Origin: an uncultured Pseudomonadota bacterium
GTDB taxonomy: Bacteria > Pseudomonadota > Alphaproteobacteria > RF32 > CAG-239
DNA: 48,493 nt
Assembly: GCA_902495305.1 (NCBI GenBank)
Contig: CABUWG010000010.1
Location: forward strand, 1-48,493
Direction: 5' to 3'
Position numbers and translations under genes: made by a program. The first letter of the stretch is position 1. Each line of letters starts with the position of its first letter. Below, in pieces: positions 8,652 through 16,489 of the stretch. The notes below the pieces were generated by a model. That model worked only from the letters and a program-made list of their open reading frames with translations. It had not been told where the DNA came from and ran no database searches.

Positions 8652-9233
8652 CTAATAAAACATCCAGATAATGGCGTTGGTGGGGTCGTTTTCGGCCTCG
8701 CAGAGCGTGTTTGCCAGCTCAGCCGACATCGGCAGGGCAGATTTGTCATATTTTGTTTCTGCCGTGTTCGGAACGTCTGTTTCAATCGGCTTGATGTCCA
8801 CGCCTGCCAGACCGGCCAGCTGGAACGGCGTAGATAACAGCGAAACGCAGCCTTTTTTGCTCAGTCCGTTATAAATAATGGCAAAAGCGCCGTTGTCGAC
8901 ATTAAGATACTTTGTCGGTGCAATAAAGACAGAACCGCCGTAGGCGTTTGATACCCCGCCGTCTTTATCAAGCATGTCAGCCGGAATCAACGCCGTTTCG
9001 CGTAAAGAATCAATATCCATGCCGGAATAATCCGGCGTCGCGGCATAAGCCGTGTGAATATTATTGTTTAGGGTCTGCAGGTTTTCAATGGCCCTTGACA
9101 ACTTAAACTTCTCGGCAGAACTGTTGATTGAAGAAGAAACCATAAGATAAATCACCAGCGCCAAAATCGGAATCCCGACCAGTTCGGCAATCAATCTGTG
9201 CTTTTTGTCAGCAAAATAACCTTTCTTTCTCAT
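8652..9233 (-). CDS. PilS-like pilin paralogue without a canonical prepilin signal
   Basis: 193 residues. One N-terminal hydrophobic helix (about 15-36, AELVGIPILALVIYLMVSSS) leads into a PilS-like head. The body parallels the major pilin at 10315: a Y-x-G-(M/L)-D-x-x-x-x-R block, AYGGSVFI, FAIIYNGLSKKGCVSL, a late cysteine and a terminal aromatic run (WMFY). The G-x-S-M-V-E prepilin peptidase site is absent and the helix lacks the glutamate at +5. It may therefore be a minor or tip component, or an assembly factor anchored by an uncleaved helix. Start ATG follows ggagaag. It is the last gene of the pilus locus, separated from the other pilins by the HEPN-MNT pair. Confidence 0.75.
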   Translation of the reverse strand: MRKKGYFADKKHRLIAELVGIPILALVIYLMVSSSINSSAEKFKLSRAIENLQTLNNNIHTAYAATPDYSGMDIDSLRETALIPADMLDKDGGVSNAYGGSVFIAPTKYLNVDNGAFAIIYNGLSKKGCVSLLSTPFQLAGLAGVDIKPIETDVPNTAETKYDKSALPMSAELANTLCEAENDPTNAIIWMFY

Positions 9234-9251
9234 CTTCTTCTCCGTTTTGTT

Positions 9252-9545
9252 TTATAAGGCCGTTAAGTCAGGTGCAATTAATACATAAAATTTTTCATCA
9301 ATCTTATAATAATCAGAAAAGTTTACAACATACGGCAAAAGGCTGTCATCAAATTTGTACTTTAGTTCTTCAAGCATATCAAAAGGCATCTCCTGTTTTC
9401 CTTTAACCAAAATATCCAGATCTGATGCAGCGCTAAAATTGCCTTTCACGCGCGAACCATATGCCCAAAACTGATATTCCGGTTTATAAGCAGACAAAAT
9501 TTCTGCAATTATTTTTTGCTCGCGCTCAGAGATACCAACAATCAT
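9252..9545 (-). CDS. MNT-type nucleotidyltransferase antitoxin
   Basis: 97 residues, the usual minimal nucleotidyltransferase size. The catalytic signature is complete: GSRVKG at 30-35 followed by SDLDI at 41-45, giving the G-S...D-x-D core. A third acidic residue likely lies in VVNFSD. In HEPN-MNT toxin-antitoxin modules the MNT protein neutralises the HEPN toxin, in known cases by AMPylating it. Its ATG abuts the stop codon of the HEPN gene with no gap, a typical coupled arrangement. Base composition is more AT-rich than the pil genes. Confidence 0.9.
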   Translation of the reverse strand: MIVGISEREQKIIAEILSAYKPEYQFWAYGSRVKGNFSAASDLDILVKGKQEMPFDMLEELKYKFDDSLLPYVVNFSDYYKIDEKFYVLIAPDLTAL

Positions 9546-9965
9546 TTACCCTGTTATAACCTTATCAAAAGAATTAATCAAAAACGTCACGTCATCAATA
9601 AATTGCGGCAGGATTGGCAGCAAAGTACGGGCCTTGTCAATATTATATTCATGAGATGTATCATTCCTTTTGGCATAATAGCCTTTCCAGGCCTCCCAAT
9701 TTTGAATCATGTCATAACTGTCCATAAACCGAAAAATGTTGTTTACGGTCAGTTCCTTGTCATCTTTTGCATATTCCGTTTTCAGATAACGCCGCATTAA
9801 CTTCAAAGAAGTTTCCATTGTGTATTCAAAACGTTTAACACAAGAATCTGCAACAATGCTTTCCATAATGGGATCTTGCAGTTTTTGAGTATAAATGGCC
9901 CAGCTTTCCTGTAAAGTCGTTAAAGCATTTTTCAAAACGTCTATGTTAAAACTTGATTTATCCAT
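9546..9965 (-). CDS. HEPN toxin, HI0074/nucleotidyltransferase-substrate-binding type
   Basis: 139 residues, an all-helical HEPN-fold protein of the HI0074 group. The R-x4-H motif is present as RNDTSH (residues 100-105), followed by EY, as in active HEPN ribonuclease toxins. Family blocks also include CVKRFEYTMETSLKLMRRYL near residue 42. The start ATG follows gagaggac. It is paired with the MNT gene immediately downstream. As a toxin-antitoxin pair lying between pilin genes it is best read as inserted cargo, not as part of the pilus machine. Confidence 0.9.
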   Translation of the reverse strand: MDKSSFNIDVLKNALTTLQESWAIYTQKLQDPIMESIVADSCVKRFEYTMETSLKLMRRYLKTEYAKDDKELTVNNIFRFMDSYDMIQNWEAWKGYYAKRNDTSHEYNIDKARTLLPILPQFIDDVTFLINSFDKVITG

Positions 9966-10070
9966 TTGTCCTCTCCGCTGTTTATTGGATATTATATAAT
10001 GTAATGGTAACTTTCAAGTTAAGAACAAACAGATTTTTTTGAGAATTTAAAGCACAGAGAAAGTGTAAAA

Positions 10071-10200
10071 TGTCATCCTGAGCTCCTTTTTTCGTCATCC
10101 TGAGCCCCTTTTTTCGTCATCCTGAGCGAAGCGAAGGATCCAGTCAAATAAATTAGCTTTATTTATAAACTGGATTCTTCACGTTGTTCAGAATGACGGT
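10071..10200. repeat. MITE-like intergenic repeat, copy 1
   Basis: Three tandem copies of a roughly 21-base unit (gtcatcctgagcycctttttt-like) run into an imperfect palindrome. Its left arm, gtcatcctgagcgaagcgaa then ggatccagt, matches the complement of the right arm, actggattcttcacgttgtt then cagaatgac, around an AT-rich centre. A related copy lies at 11709-11837. There is no coding potential. The form fits a non-autonomous, hairpin-forming dispersed repeat. Both copies fall between pilin-locus genes. Confidence 0.8.
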
Positions 10201-10255
10201 GCTTTTTTCTTTCATTTTACCATTAACCATACAGACAAAGCCCTGCAAAATGAGA

Positions 10256-10311
10256 ACAACGAAAAGCGCCTTGGTATTCTGCCAAAGCGCTTTTGTCTGA
10301 TGTGTCGTTGT
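10256..10311 (-). terminator. Hairpin terminator behind the major pilin gene
   Basis: Directly after the pilS stop, aaaagcgc (10262-10269) pairs with gcgctttt (10287-10294), with an inner cttgg/ccaaa-type extension. Outer acaacg (10256-10261) can pair with cgttgt (10306-10311). Read on the minus strand, the stem ends in TTTT. It probably ends or attenuates pilS transcription. Confidence 0.6.
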
Positions 10312-10314
10312 ATT

Positions 10315-10926
10315 TTAGTAATAATACCAACTGATAGAGTTGACGGCTGTATTAGAACTACAAGCATTTGCAGCATTGTTACCCGCACCGGCTGCGGTTG
10401 CCAAACTGACCGGCATATTAGCTGTTGTAATGTAGCCTTGCGCAACAGCTTGAGGTTCTGCGTTTACTTTTGCATTGGAAATACTAATGCCAATCAAACC
10501 GGCAGAACCCCAGTCAGCTGTAGCCAACCCCATGCAGGCTTCTTTGTCTAAGCCGTTATAAACAATTGCAAACCCTGTATCGGCAACGCCGGAGTTAGGA
10601 TTAGGGATAGCTTTAACATACACTTCACCACCGAAAGCATTTACCAAGCTGTTAGCAGCCGTTCCGAACATATCCCGCGATGCCAGACCATAATTACGAG
10701 CTGCTGTTGTATCCAAACCATTATAAGTCGCCATAGAGGCATAGGTGGTACGAATGTTGGCCACCAGCATGGACATCTGATCCATCGCCTTGGACATTTT
10801 GAATTTTGCCATCGCTTTTGAGTATCCTGAAATACCGCCCACGGACAGCACGCCGATAATCGCCAGCACACCAAGCATCTCGACCATTGAACGGCCGCTC
10901 TGCTCACTATTCATAAACTTTCTCAT
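10315..10926 (-). CDS. pilS: Major type IVB pilin, PilS family
   Basis: 203 residues. The leader MRKFMNSEQSG is short and basic and is followed by the prepilin peptidase site G|RSMVEMLG. The mature protein thus has the conserved glutamate at position 5 and the hydrophobic assembly helix (MLGVLAIIGVLSVGGISGY). The globular head has alanine-rich segments, FGGEVYV, GFAIVYNGLDKEACMGLA and the C-terminal ACSSNTAVNSISWYYY, with two cysteines that can form the D-region disulfide. I use ATG at 10926 (site gaggag) in place of the TTG that opens the frame at 10941. Its own promoter (10964-10992) and a downstream hairpin suggest a separate, highly expressed unit. It forms the shaft of the thin pilus. 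Confidence 0.92.
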   Translation of the reverse strand: MRKFMNSEQSGRSMVEMLGVLAIIGVLSVGGISGYSKAMAKFKMSKAMDQMSMLVANIRTTYASMATYNGLDTTAARNYGLASRDMFGTAANSLVNAFGGEVYVKAIPNPNSGVADTGFAIVYNGLDKEACMGLATADWGSAGLIGISISNAKVNAEPQAVAQGYITTANMPVSLATAAGAGNNAANACSSNTAVNSISWYYY

Positions 10927-10963
10927 GACACATCTCCTCAAAATACGTTCTGTTTATGATTTC

Positions 10964-10992
10964 ATCTTAGCAAAATTATCACTTTTATTCAA
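10964..10992 (-). promoter_or_regulatory. Promoter of the major pilin gene
   Basis: On the minus strand TTGAAT (10987-10992) and TAAGAT (10964-10969) are separated by exactly 17 bases, about 40 bases upstream of the pilS ATG and its gaggag site. No operator is evident. The match is close to the general housekeeping consensus. Confidence 0.6.
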
Positions 10993-11098
10993 TTTTAACT
11001 TTAGTCATAAAAAATATATAACTTCACCAAGGCACTATTACTTTCGTCATATATCGGTTATATAACTTATTCGTTAAAAAAGCCTAAATATTCCGGTT

Positions 11099-11659
11099 TT
11101 ATTCATACCCGAAGATTAAAATGTTCTCTTTGCCGCAGCTGTCTTCGGCCTCGGAAAGGCTGACCGGAAGCGGGTTTTCACCGCCCCAGCTGAAAGCTCT
11201 TTCATGTTTTTCTGATAAAATAACAATATCATTCAGTCCAAGCTGGTCTTTTTCATTGCTGTTATAGGTGGCAATACTGACACATTCGCTTTTGTTCAGG
11301 CCTTTATATACAATATTAAAATGCCTTGCCCCCGGCATCAGCGGTGCGCCGTCTGCACCGTTGCCGACCAAAACCGGCAAATCAAGGGCATTCATCAGGG
11401 CATTGCCGGCCATCATGTCTGTCGGTGCAGCTTTAAGTTTAATGACTTCTTCTGTATTCAATCCGCGATAATCACTCCGAACCTGAAATTTTTGACGAAT
11501 AGCGGCAGCCAGTTGCGGCACCTGTTGGGCAGCTTTAACAATTTTCGGGTTAGTCTTAAAGGTCATCATAATCAGCCCGACAAGACCGATGACAATCAGA
11601 ATTGATAAAGCCCACCGTTGCGGTGATATTTTTTTTAGTTTTTCTGATAACGTTGCCAT
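11099..11659 (-). CDS. PilS-like membrane-anchored pilin paralogue
   Basis: 186 residues. A single hydrophobic helix (about 16-34, ALSILIVIGLVGLIMMTF) follows a basic N-terminus. The soluble part carries PilS-like elements: QVPQLAAAIRQKF, YRGLNTEEVI, FNIVYKGLNKSECVSIA, PLPVSLSEAEDSCG and a terminal aromatic (FGYE). There is no prepilin peptidase site and no glutamate at +5, so it is unlikely to be processed like the major pilin. It starts at an ATG after ggaggga. With the 8652 gene it makes a second signal-less relative of PilS in the same locus, and it may act as a minor subunit or as a platform for assembly. Confidence 0.72.
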   Translation of the reverse strand: MATLSEKLKKISPQRWALSILIVIGLVGLIMMTFKTNPKIVKAAQQVPQLAAAIRQKFQVRSDYRGLNTEEVIKLKAAPTDMMAGNALMNALDLPVLVGNGADGAPLMPGARHFNIVYKGLNKSECVSIATYNSNEKDQLGLNDIVILSEKHERAFSWGGENPLPVSLSEAEDSCGKENILIFGYE

Positions 11660-11708
11660 TTTCCCTCCCTGTTTTGTTATGCGCTTAAGTTGTTTTTCAT
11701 TTTTTATC

Positions 11709-11837
11709 TGTCATCCTGAGCTTCTCTTATTTCGTCATTCTGAGTTTTTTTTATCATCCTGAGCGGAGCGAAAGATCCAATCAAATAAATTGGCTATATT
11801 ATTAAACTGGATTCTTCGTTACACTCAGAATGACAGT
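11709..11837. repeat. MITE-like intergenic repeat, copy 2
   Basis: Same build as 10071-10200: three degenerate gtcatcctgag-type units, then a left arm ending in aaagatccaa, an AT-rich centre with caaataaatt, and a right arm aaactggattcttcg... ending cagaatgaca. It has diverged from copy 1 in arms and spacers, so the two are not a recent duplication of one segment. It occupies most of the gap between pilR and the upstream pilin-like gene. Confidence 0.78.
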
Positions 11838-11950
11838 ACTTTTTCTTTGAAGCACCATCTCCCCCACAAACCCCGCCAGAGCACCGCGATCCTCGGGGCA
11901 GGGCGTTGACAATTGACGGCTGTCGGCCTCCCGACCGCCTGCCGTGCAGG

Positions 11951-13075
11951 TTAGCCGCGTCCCATGTTGCTGGTAATCTGGTCTTGCATTTCAAAGGTGC
12001 CCATAACCGCCCAGGCAATAACGCCGCCGATGGACAACAACGCAACCATGTTTAAGATTGAGGCTTTTTGTTCAATCAAATACACACTCTCGTCCAGCCA
12101 GTCGTTAGCCAGTTTTTCCAGAGCTTCTTCAAAGTTGTCCAATTCGGAATAAATCTTAAGGTCGCCGATAATTTCAACATCCGGAAAATCCAGATTTGTT
12201 TTAGCCAAAGCCTGTCCGAGGTTTTCACCGGCATTAATATAGATTAAGGTTTTATCAATACGCTCTTTCAAATAACGGCTGGAATCTCTTCTCAGCGCCC
12301 TGAGCGCGGTAGAAACCGGCGTTCCGCCCTTAACCAGAGCCGAAAGCGCCAAAAGCCAGCTGATACCGGTAAAGACTTTATACAAAGACCAAGGCGGCAG
12401 CTTGTCAAAAAATGCCCGTATCGGCCCCGTCCAGATTCCGATGGTGCTGTAAATGACAACCATGATAATCGGCAGTGCCGAAAACGCAACAATCCAGTAG
12501 TCTTTAATCCAATAAGAAACATCAACCAGATCTCGGGCCAGACCCGTCCAGACCACATCCGGCGCCGCGTCAATCATCGGCGGCACCATGTAGGCACCAA
12601 TGGCATAAATAATCAAAACCGCCATCATAAACAAAAAGCTCGGATAAGTAACGGCACCGATAATCGGGCGTACCATTTTGGCAGAACCTTCGGTAACGCG
12701 GATAAGGTTTAATAACGCCATTTCAAGGTCAGAAACGTCACCGACCGAAAGCATCAGCCTTTCGCGGTCGGGCGCCCAGCCTTTCAGCGCGTCGGAAAAA
12801 GGAATACCGTTTTGCAGCTTTTTAGACCACTCGACAATCGCAATCGCAAAAGGCTCGCCGGCGTTTTTTCCGCCGTTAGAAATCCCGTCATGCAGACGGT
12901 CAAGCGCATCCATCAAAGAAAAGCGGTTGCGCATCAGAGAAGCGATTTTGCGATAAAGCTTCAATCTTGCACCGTTAGACATATTAACGACCAGCCTTGC
13001 ATATTGCACTTCAACGGCATTCAGGCGGCTCATAGCCTTTTGTAACGAGGCAGATCTTCTGTCATCTCTAGCCAT
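11951..13075 (-). CDS. pilR: Type IVB pilus inner-membrane platform protein PilR (GspF family)
   Basis: 374 residues, the size of R64 PilR. GspF-type proteins form the inner-membrane platform that couples the ATPase to pilin addition. The N-terminal cytoplasmic helical domain includes LMRNRFSLMDALDRL. Transmembrane segments are PSFLFMMAVLIIYAIGAYMV, YWIVAFSALPIIMVVIY and, near the C-terminus, ILNMVALLSIGGVIAWAVMG. The second GspF repeat shows ALSALVKGGTPVSTALRAL. The ATG follows a ggag site and lies 18 bases after the pilQ stop, so the two belong to one transcript. The partner ATPase should be PilQ. Confidence 0.9.
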   Translation of the reverse strand: MARDDRRSASLQKAMSRLNAVEVQYARLVVNMSNGARLKLYRKIASLMRNRFSLMDALDRLHDGISNGGKNAGEPFAIAIVEWSKKLQNGIPFSDALKGWAPDRERLMLSVGDVSDLEMALLNLIRVTEGSAKMVRPIIGAVTYPSFLFMMAVLIIYAIGAYMVPPMIDAAPDVVWTGLARDLVDVSYWIKDYWIVAFSALPIIMVVIYSTIGIWTGPIRAFFDKLPPWSLYKVFTGISWLLALSALVKGGTPVSTALRALRRDSSRYLKERIDKTLIYINAGENLGQALAKTNLDFPDVEIIGDLKIYSELDNFEEALEKLANDWLDESVYLIEQKASILNMVALLSIGGVIAWAVMGTFEMQDQITSNMGRG

Positions 13076-13093
13076 AATTTCAAACTCCGGTTT

Positions 13094-14770
13094 TTAGTAT
13101 GACGGGCGCTGGTCGAGCAAGCCGCACCAACGCTCAATTTCTTCCAAATCCAAATATCCTTTGAGCATGCGCTCAATGGCGGCGTCACGCAATGTTCGGC
13201 CGCCCAAATCTCCTGTCCAGTAGTCAATGGCTTTTCTGGTTTCGCCCGTTGTCATCAACTCCAAAAAGGTGGCGTCCGGCAAAATAATCTCCGGCACGCT
13301 CATTCGGCCTTTAACCCCCTGATTGCCGCAATATTTGCAGCCCGGCCCGCGGATATAGGTGTTTTCAATTCCAAAATCGCCCAAAGCCGTCTTCAAACGC
13401 TTGACCGAAGGCTGGTCAAGCTTTTCCTTCACCGAAACGCGGCAGTGCGGGCAAAGCTTGCGGAACAGACGTTGCGAAATCAGGCCTTTCATAATTTCCG
13501 GATCGGTCAGTTTAAACGGTTCCACGCCCATATCCATCAGACGCGTGATAATCGCCGGCGCCGAGTTGGCGTGCAGGGTTGTCCACATGCCGTGCCCGGA
13601 CAAGGCGCCTTTAAACGCCAGCTGTGCTGCAGCCAGCGTCCGCACCTCGCCCACCATAATAACGTCAGGGTCGGAACGCAGAGCGGCAGCAAGCGCTTTA
13701 TTAAACTGCTCGTCTTTTTCTTCTTCGGTATTGGCGTTTGTCACCGGCATTTGCCGAGCTCCCGGAATTGGGTATTCGGGCGGGTCTTCCACGGTCAGCA
13801 GGTTAATTTCATAGTTTTTTTCCTGCAAAAGCTTAATCATGTTTCTTTGCAGGGTTGTCGATTTTCCGGAACCGGTCGGACCGGCAATAATCGAAATGCC
13901 GACCGGCACGGCACGCAGGCGATAAAACAAATTCTCTTCATACTCGCCAAAACCCAGAGCCTGCAAGTCGCCGGAACCGTCGGGGTTGTCATCGGCATAC
14001 AACAGACGCATAACCAGATACTGCGAACCGAAAGCAATCGGGTTAAACTGCAAACGAATAGCCAAAACGTTGTGCGGCAGCATTAATTTGCCTTTAGAAC
14101 CGCGAAGCGGTGTCGAACCGAGCTTTTGCGCAGCCTGAAATTCGTTTTGCGTATAGTTTGCGTCAGAAATGTCGGAAGATGCAAAGGCCGCACGGACAAA
14201 AGCCTCGCCCCAGTCTTTGTTATATTCCATCATTGTCTGCATCATACCGTTGATACGGAACAAAATCTGCGTACTGTCCGCAACCACAATATGAATATCG
14301 GACACTTTTAAGACTGCGGCGCGCTCAACCACCTGCACAAAGTCTTTTTGCATTTGCATCTGGTCGGCAGTCAGGTCAACCGTGTCAGCTTCTTCCGCTG
14401 CCACGTTAGCTGCACGTTCGCCATAAGTATAAATGGCGTTCAACTCGTTTTGTGAAACATATGTCGGCTTGTTGATGACAACTTTTTTCTTGCGGGCCAA
14501 TACTTCAAAGCTTAAAACGCGGCCGTCAAACTTGTGGGTTTCCGATACCAGAAACAGCCCGTTTGAGAACAAGGCCAGCAGACGGCGGGTATCGTCATTA
14601 ATAATAAAGTCTTCGCTGTTCGGAAGTGTCAGAAGAGTAACCCCCTGAGGAAAGTAGTCTTCAACCCGCTTACCAGCTTTCCGGCTGGCTTCTTCTTCAA
14701 TAACGCCGCCGCTGGTGACTACTTTCTCGGGAGTTTGGGGGCTTAAACCTGTTCCATCCTCTTCTGCCAT
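13094..14770 (-). CDS. pilQ: Type IVB pilus assembly ATPase PilQ (GspE family)
   Basis: 558 residues. Cytoplasmic hexameric ATPase driving pilus extension. Walker A GPTGSGKSTT lies at about residue 300, a Walker B-like DPDVIMVGEVRT near 370, and a histidine box GHGMWTTLHANS near 395. A zinc-binding tetracysteine is present: LCPHC then CKYCGNQG (about 440-485), as in extension ATPases but not in retraction ATPases. The N-terminal 170 residues are a family-variable domain. Start ATG at 14770 lies 9 bases from the pilP stop. It has the same order and orientation as in R64 (P-Q-R). Confidence 0.93.
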   Translation of the reverse strand: MAEEDGTGLSPQTPEKVVTSGGVIEEEASRKAGKRVEDYFPQGVTLLTLPNSEDFIINDDTRRLLALFSNGLFLVSETHKFDGRVLSFEVLARKKKVVINKPTYVSQNELNAIYTYGERAANVAAEEADTVDLTADQMQMQKDFVQVVERAAVLKVSDIHIVVADSTQILFRINGMMQTMMEYNKDWGEAFVRAAFASSDISDANYTQNEFQAAQKLGSTPLRGSKGKLMLPHNVLAIRLQFNPIAFGSQYLVMRLLYADDNPDGSGDLQALGFGEYEENLFYRLRAVPVGISIIAGPTGSGKSTTLQRNMIKLLQEKNYEINLLTVEDPPEYPIPGARQMPVTNANTEEEKDEQFNKALAAALRSDPDVIMVGEVRTLAAAQLAFKGALSGHGMWTTLHANSAPAIITRLMDMGVEPFKLTDPEIMKGLISQRLFRKLCPHCRVSVKEKLDQPSVKRLKTALGDFGIENTYIRGPGCKYCGNQGVKGRMSVPEIILPDATFLELMTTGETRKAIDYWTGDLGGRTLRDAAIERMLKGYLDLEEIERWCGLLDQRPSY

Positions 14771-14779
14771 TTTTTCACG

Positions 14780-16489
14780 TTACCTCAATATCATGTCTTT
14801 GCTGACACCGGGAATCCCGCGGCTGGAAACAACCGATTTTTTGGGTTTTTCCGTTGCGGTTTTTTCTTTGCTTTTTTCTTCCGCGGCTTTTTCAATTGCC
14901 TTTGCGGCTCCGTTCAGAGGTTCTTTGTCAATAACGCCGCCGGCGGAGAAATAGAGATAATCTTTAATACCGCCTCTGTCAACACGGACATGTGTTGTCG
15001 TAATCTGGTCAACCTTTTGGCCGCTCTGCAGCATTGTGCCGATTCTTGCGAGGAAGGTCTGACCGTCGCGGTTCATTAATTTTGCAACCAGTTCTTCACC
15101 CTGACCGGTAATTTCCATAACCACATAAAGGTCGCTGACTCTGAGTTCTTCTTCATCGTCCTCTTCCGGTTCGGCTGCGGCATTAGCCGGAACTTGTCCG
15201 TCTGCAAACGGATTGGTCTTCTTTTCGGCCTCCAGACGGGCTTTCAGAATAGAAATCTGCGTCTGCAATTCCGAAACTTCTTTTTTGTGGTTTTCAACAG
15301 CTGCTTCAGCACTCTGATTGGCTTTATCCAAAGCGTCCATCAGGCGGGTCAGCCTTTCTTTAACGTTTTGGGTAAATTCTTCACGGTCTTTTTTCTCATG
15401 GGCAATCCGCTCATAAATGCCGGCATTGTTTTCAATCCACCGTTGCTGTTCTTTCAGCATCTGTTCTTTATAAGCGTTCAACAAACCTTCCTGCCGCATT
15501 TTTTCATACGCAATCTCTACCTTGCGCAGCTTGACTTGTTCTTCAATGATTTTGCGTTCCTGCTCTTTTTCCCATTCCTGTCTTTTGAGCTTTTCCGCTT
15601 CTTCTTTTTCAAAAACTTCATTCTGAGCCTTCAGGCGCTGAGCCTTGATTGCTTCAATTTCATTTCTGAGTTTTTCTCTGCGCAATTCCAACGACAAAAT
15701 TGCCGTCTGTTTTTCAATATCTGTCATCTGGGAGAAAACTTCATCATCAAGTTCTTCCAAAACGTTCATTGCGGCAGTTGTCTGCGGCAGACTGGGAGCC
15801 GCATCTTGTTCCGGAGGCAAAAGCCCGCCCGTTTTCGGAACGATACCGCCGGGCACTGCGCCTGTTTTAGGAACAATACCCCCCGGTACGGCACCGGTTT
15901 TCGGCACAATACCGTTAGGCAGAGCACCTGTCTTGGGAACAATGGGAGCTTCTCCGGTCTTGGGGACAATGCCTGTTTTAGGGACAATCGGTGCAGCTCC
16001 CGTTTTCGGCACAATACCGTTAGGCAGAGCGCCCGTCTTGGGAACAATGGGAGCTTCTCCGGTCTTGGGGACAATACCGGTCTTCGGGACAATCGGTGCG
16101 GCCCCCGTCTTCGGCACAATACCGTTAGGCAGAGCGCCCGTCTTGGGAACAATGGGAGCTTCTCCGGTCTTGGGGACAATGCCTGTTTTAGGGACAATCG
16201 GCGCAGCTCCCGTCTTCGGCACAATACCGTTGGGCAGAGCGCCCGTCTTGGGAACGATTCCTTGCGCCGGTGCCAGCAATCCGCCTTTGTCACCGTCTTT
16301 GTCTATGCTGAGCTGGGGTTTGGGAGCGGCCGAACCTCCGAGTTCGTCGGCAGAAATGCCAAACTCGTCATCAAATCCCAAATCTATGGCTGAGTCTTTT
16401 TCGGCAGCCAACGCATTTCCGGAAAACATCATTCCCAAAATGAGCGCTGCCAAAGCCCTCCGGCTAAAATCTTTCTTACTATAACACAT
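14780..16489 (-). CDS. pilP: PilP-like periplasmic pilus protein greatly enlarged by PKTG repeats and a coiled coil
   Basis: 569 residues; ordinary IncI PilP proteins are near 150. A signal peptide (to about residue 29, GNALAAE) is followed by a linker and 16 copies of IVPKTG at about 76-220. Next comes a long charged coiled coil (about 250-440, Glu/Lys-rich). Only then does the PilP-like domain appear (about 450-540: DLYVVMEITGQGEELVAKLM, TFLARIGTMLQSGQKV, THVRVDRGG). Such proteins link the secretin to the inner membrane. I start at ATG 16489 (aaggag site) over the frame opening at 16504. It overlaps pilO by 11 bases. The repeat and coiled coil suggest an adjustable spacer across the periplasm. 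Confidence 0.8.
   Translation of the reverse strand: MCYSKKDFSRRALAALILGMMFSGNALAAEKDSAIDLGFDDEFGISADELGGSAAPKPQLSIDKDGDKGGLLAPAQGIVPKTGALPNGIVPKTGAAPIVPKTGIVPKTGEAPIVPKTGALPNGIVPKTGAAPIVPKTGIVPKTGEAPIVPKTGALPNGIVPKTGAAPIVPKTGIVPKTGEAPIVPKTGALPNGIVPKTGAVPGGIVPKTGAVPGGIVPKTGGLLPPEQDAAPSLPQTTAAMNVLEELDDEVFSQMTDIEKQTAILSLELRREKLRNEIEAIKAQRLKAQNEVFEKEEAEKLKRQEWEKEQERKIIEEQVKLRKVEIAYEKMRQEGLLNAYKEQMLKEQQRWIENNAGIYERIAHEKKDREEFTQNVKERLTRLMDALDKANQSAEAAVENHKKEVSELQTQISILKARLEAEKKTNPFADGQVPANAAAEPEEDDEEELRVSDLYVVMEITGQGEELVAKLMNRDGQTFLARIGTMLQSGQKVDQITTTHVRVDRGGIKDYLYFSAGGVIDKEPLNGAAKAIEKAAEEKSKEKTATEKPKKSVVSSRGIPGVSKDMILR
15828..16260 (-). repeat. 105-base tandem repeat inside pilP
   Basis: Landmarks accgt at 15911, 16016, 16121 and 16226 are exactly 105 bases apart, each unit encoding 35 residues (GALPNGIVPKTGAAPIVPKT and the rest). 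Units are nearly identical in DNA, differing by a few mostly synonymous bases. Smaller degenerate units flank them on the 15828 side. Copy number can change without breaking the frame. Confidence 0.92.

Noticed and set aside
10071..11837. Insertion sequence
   Set aside because: No transposase frame lies between or within the repeats, so only a non-autonomous element can be supported.
15828..16260. CRISPR-like regular spacing of repeats
   Set aside because: There are no unique spacers, the unit is a multiple of three, and it is in frame within pilP; no cas genes are present.
15194..16484. Long plus-strand frames opposite pilP (up to 399 residues)
   Set aside because: They are mirror images of the 105-base repeat and coiled coil; the minus strand has the signal peptide, ribosome site and PilP domain.
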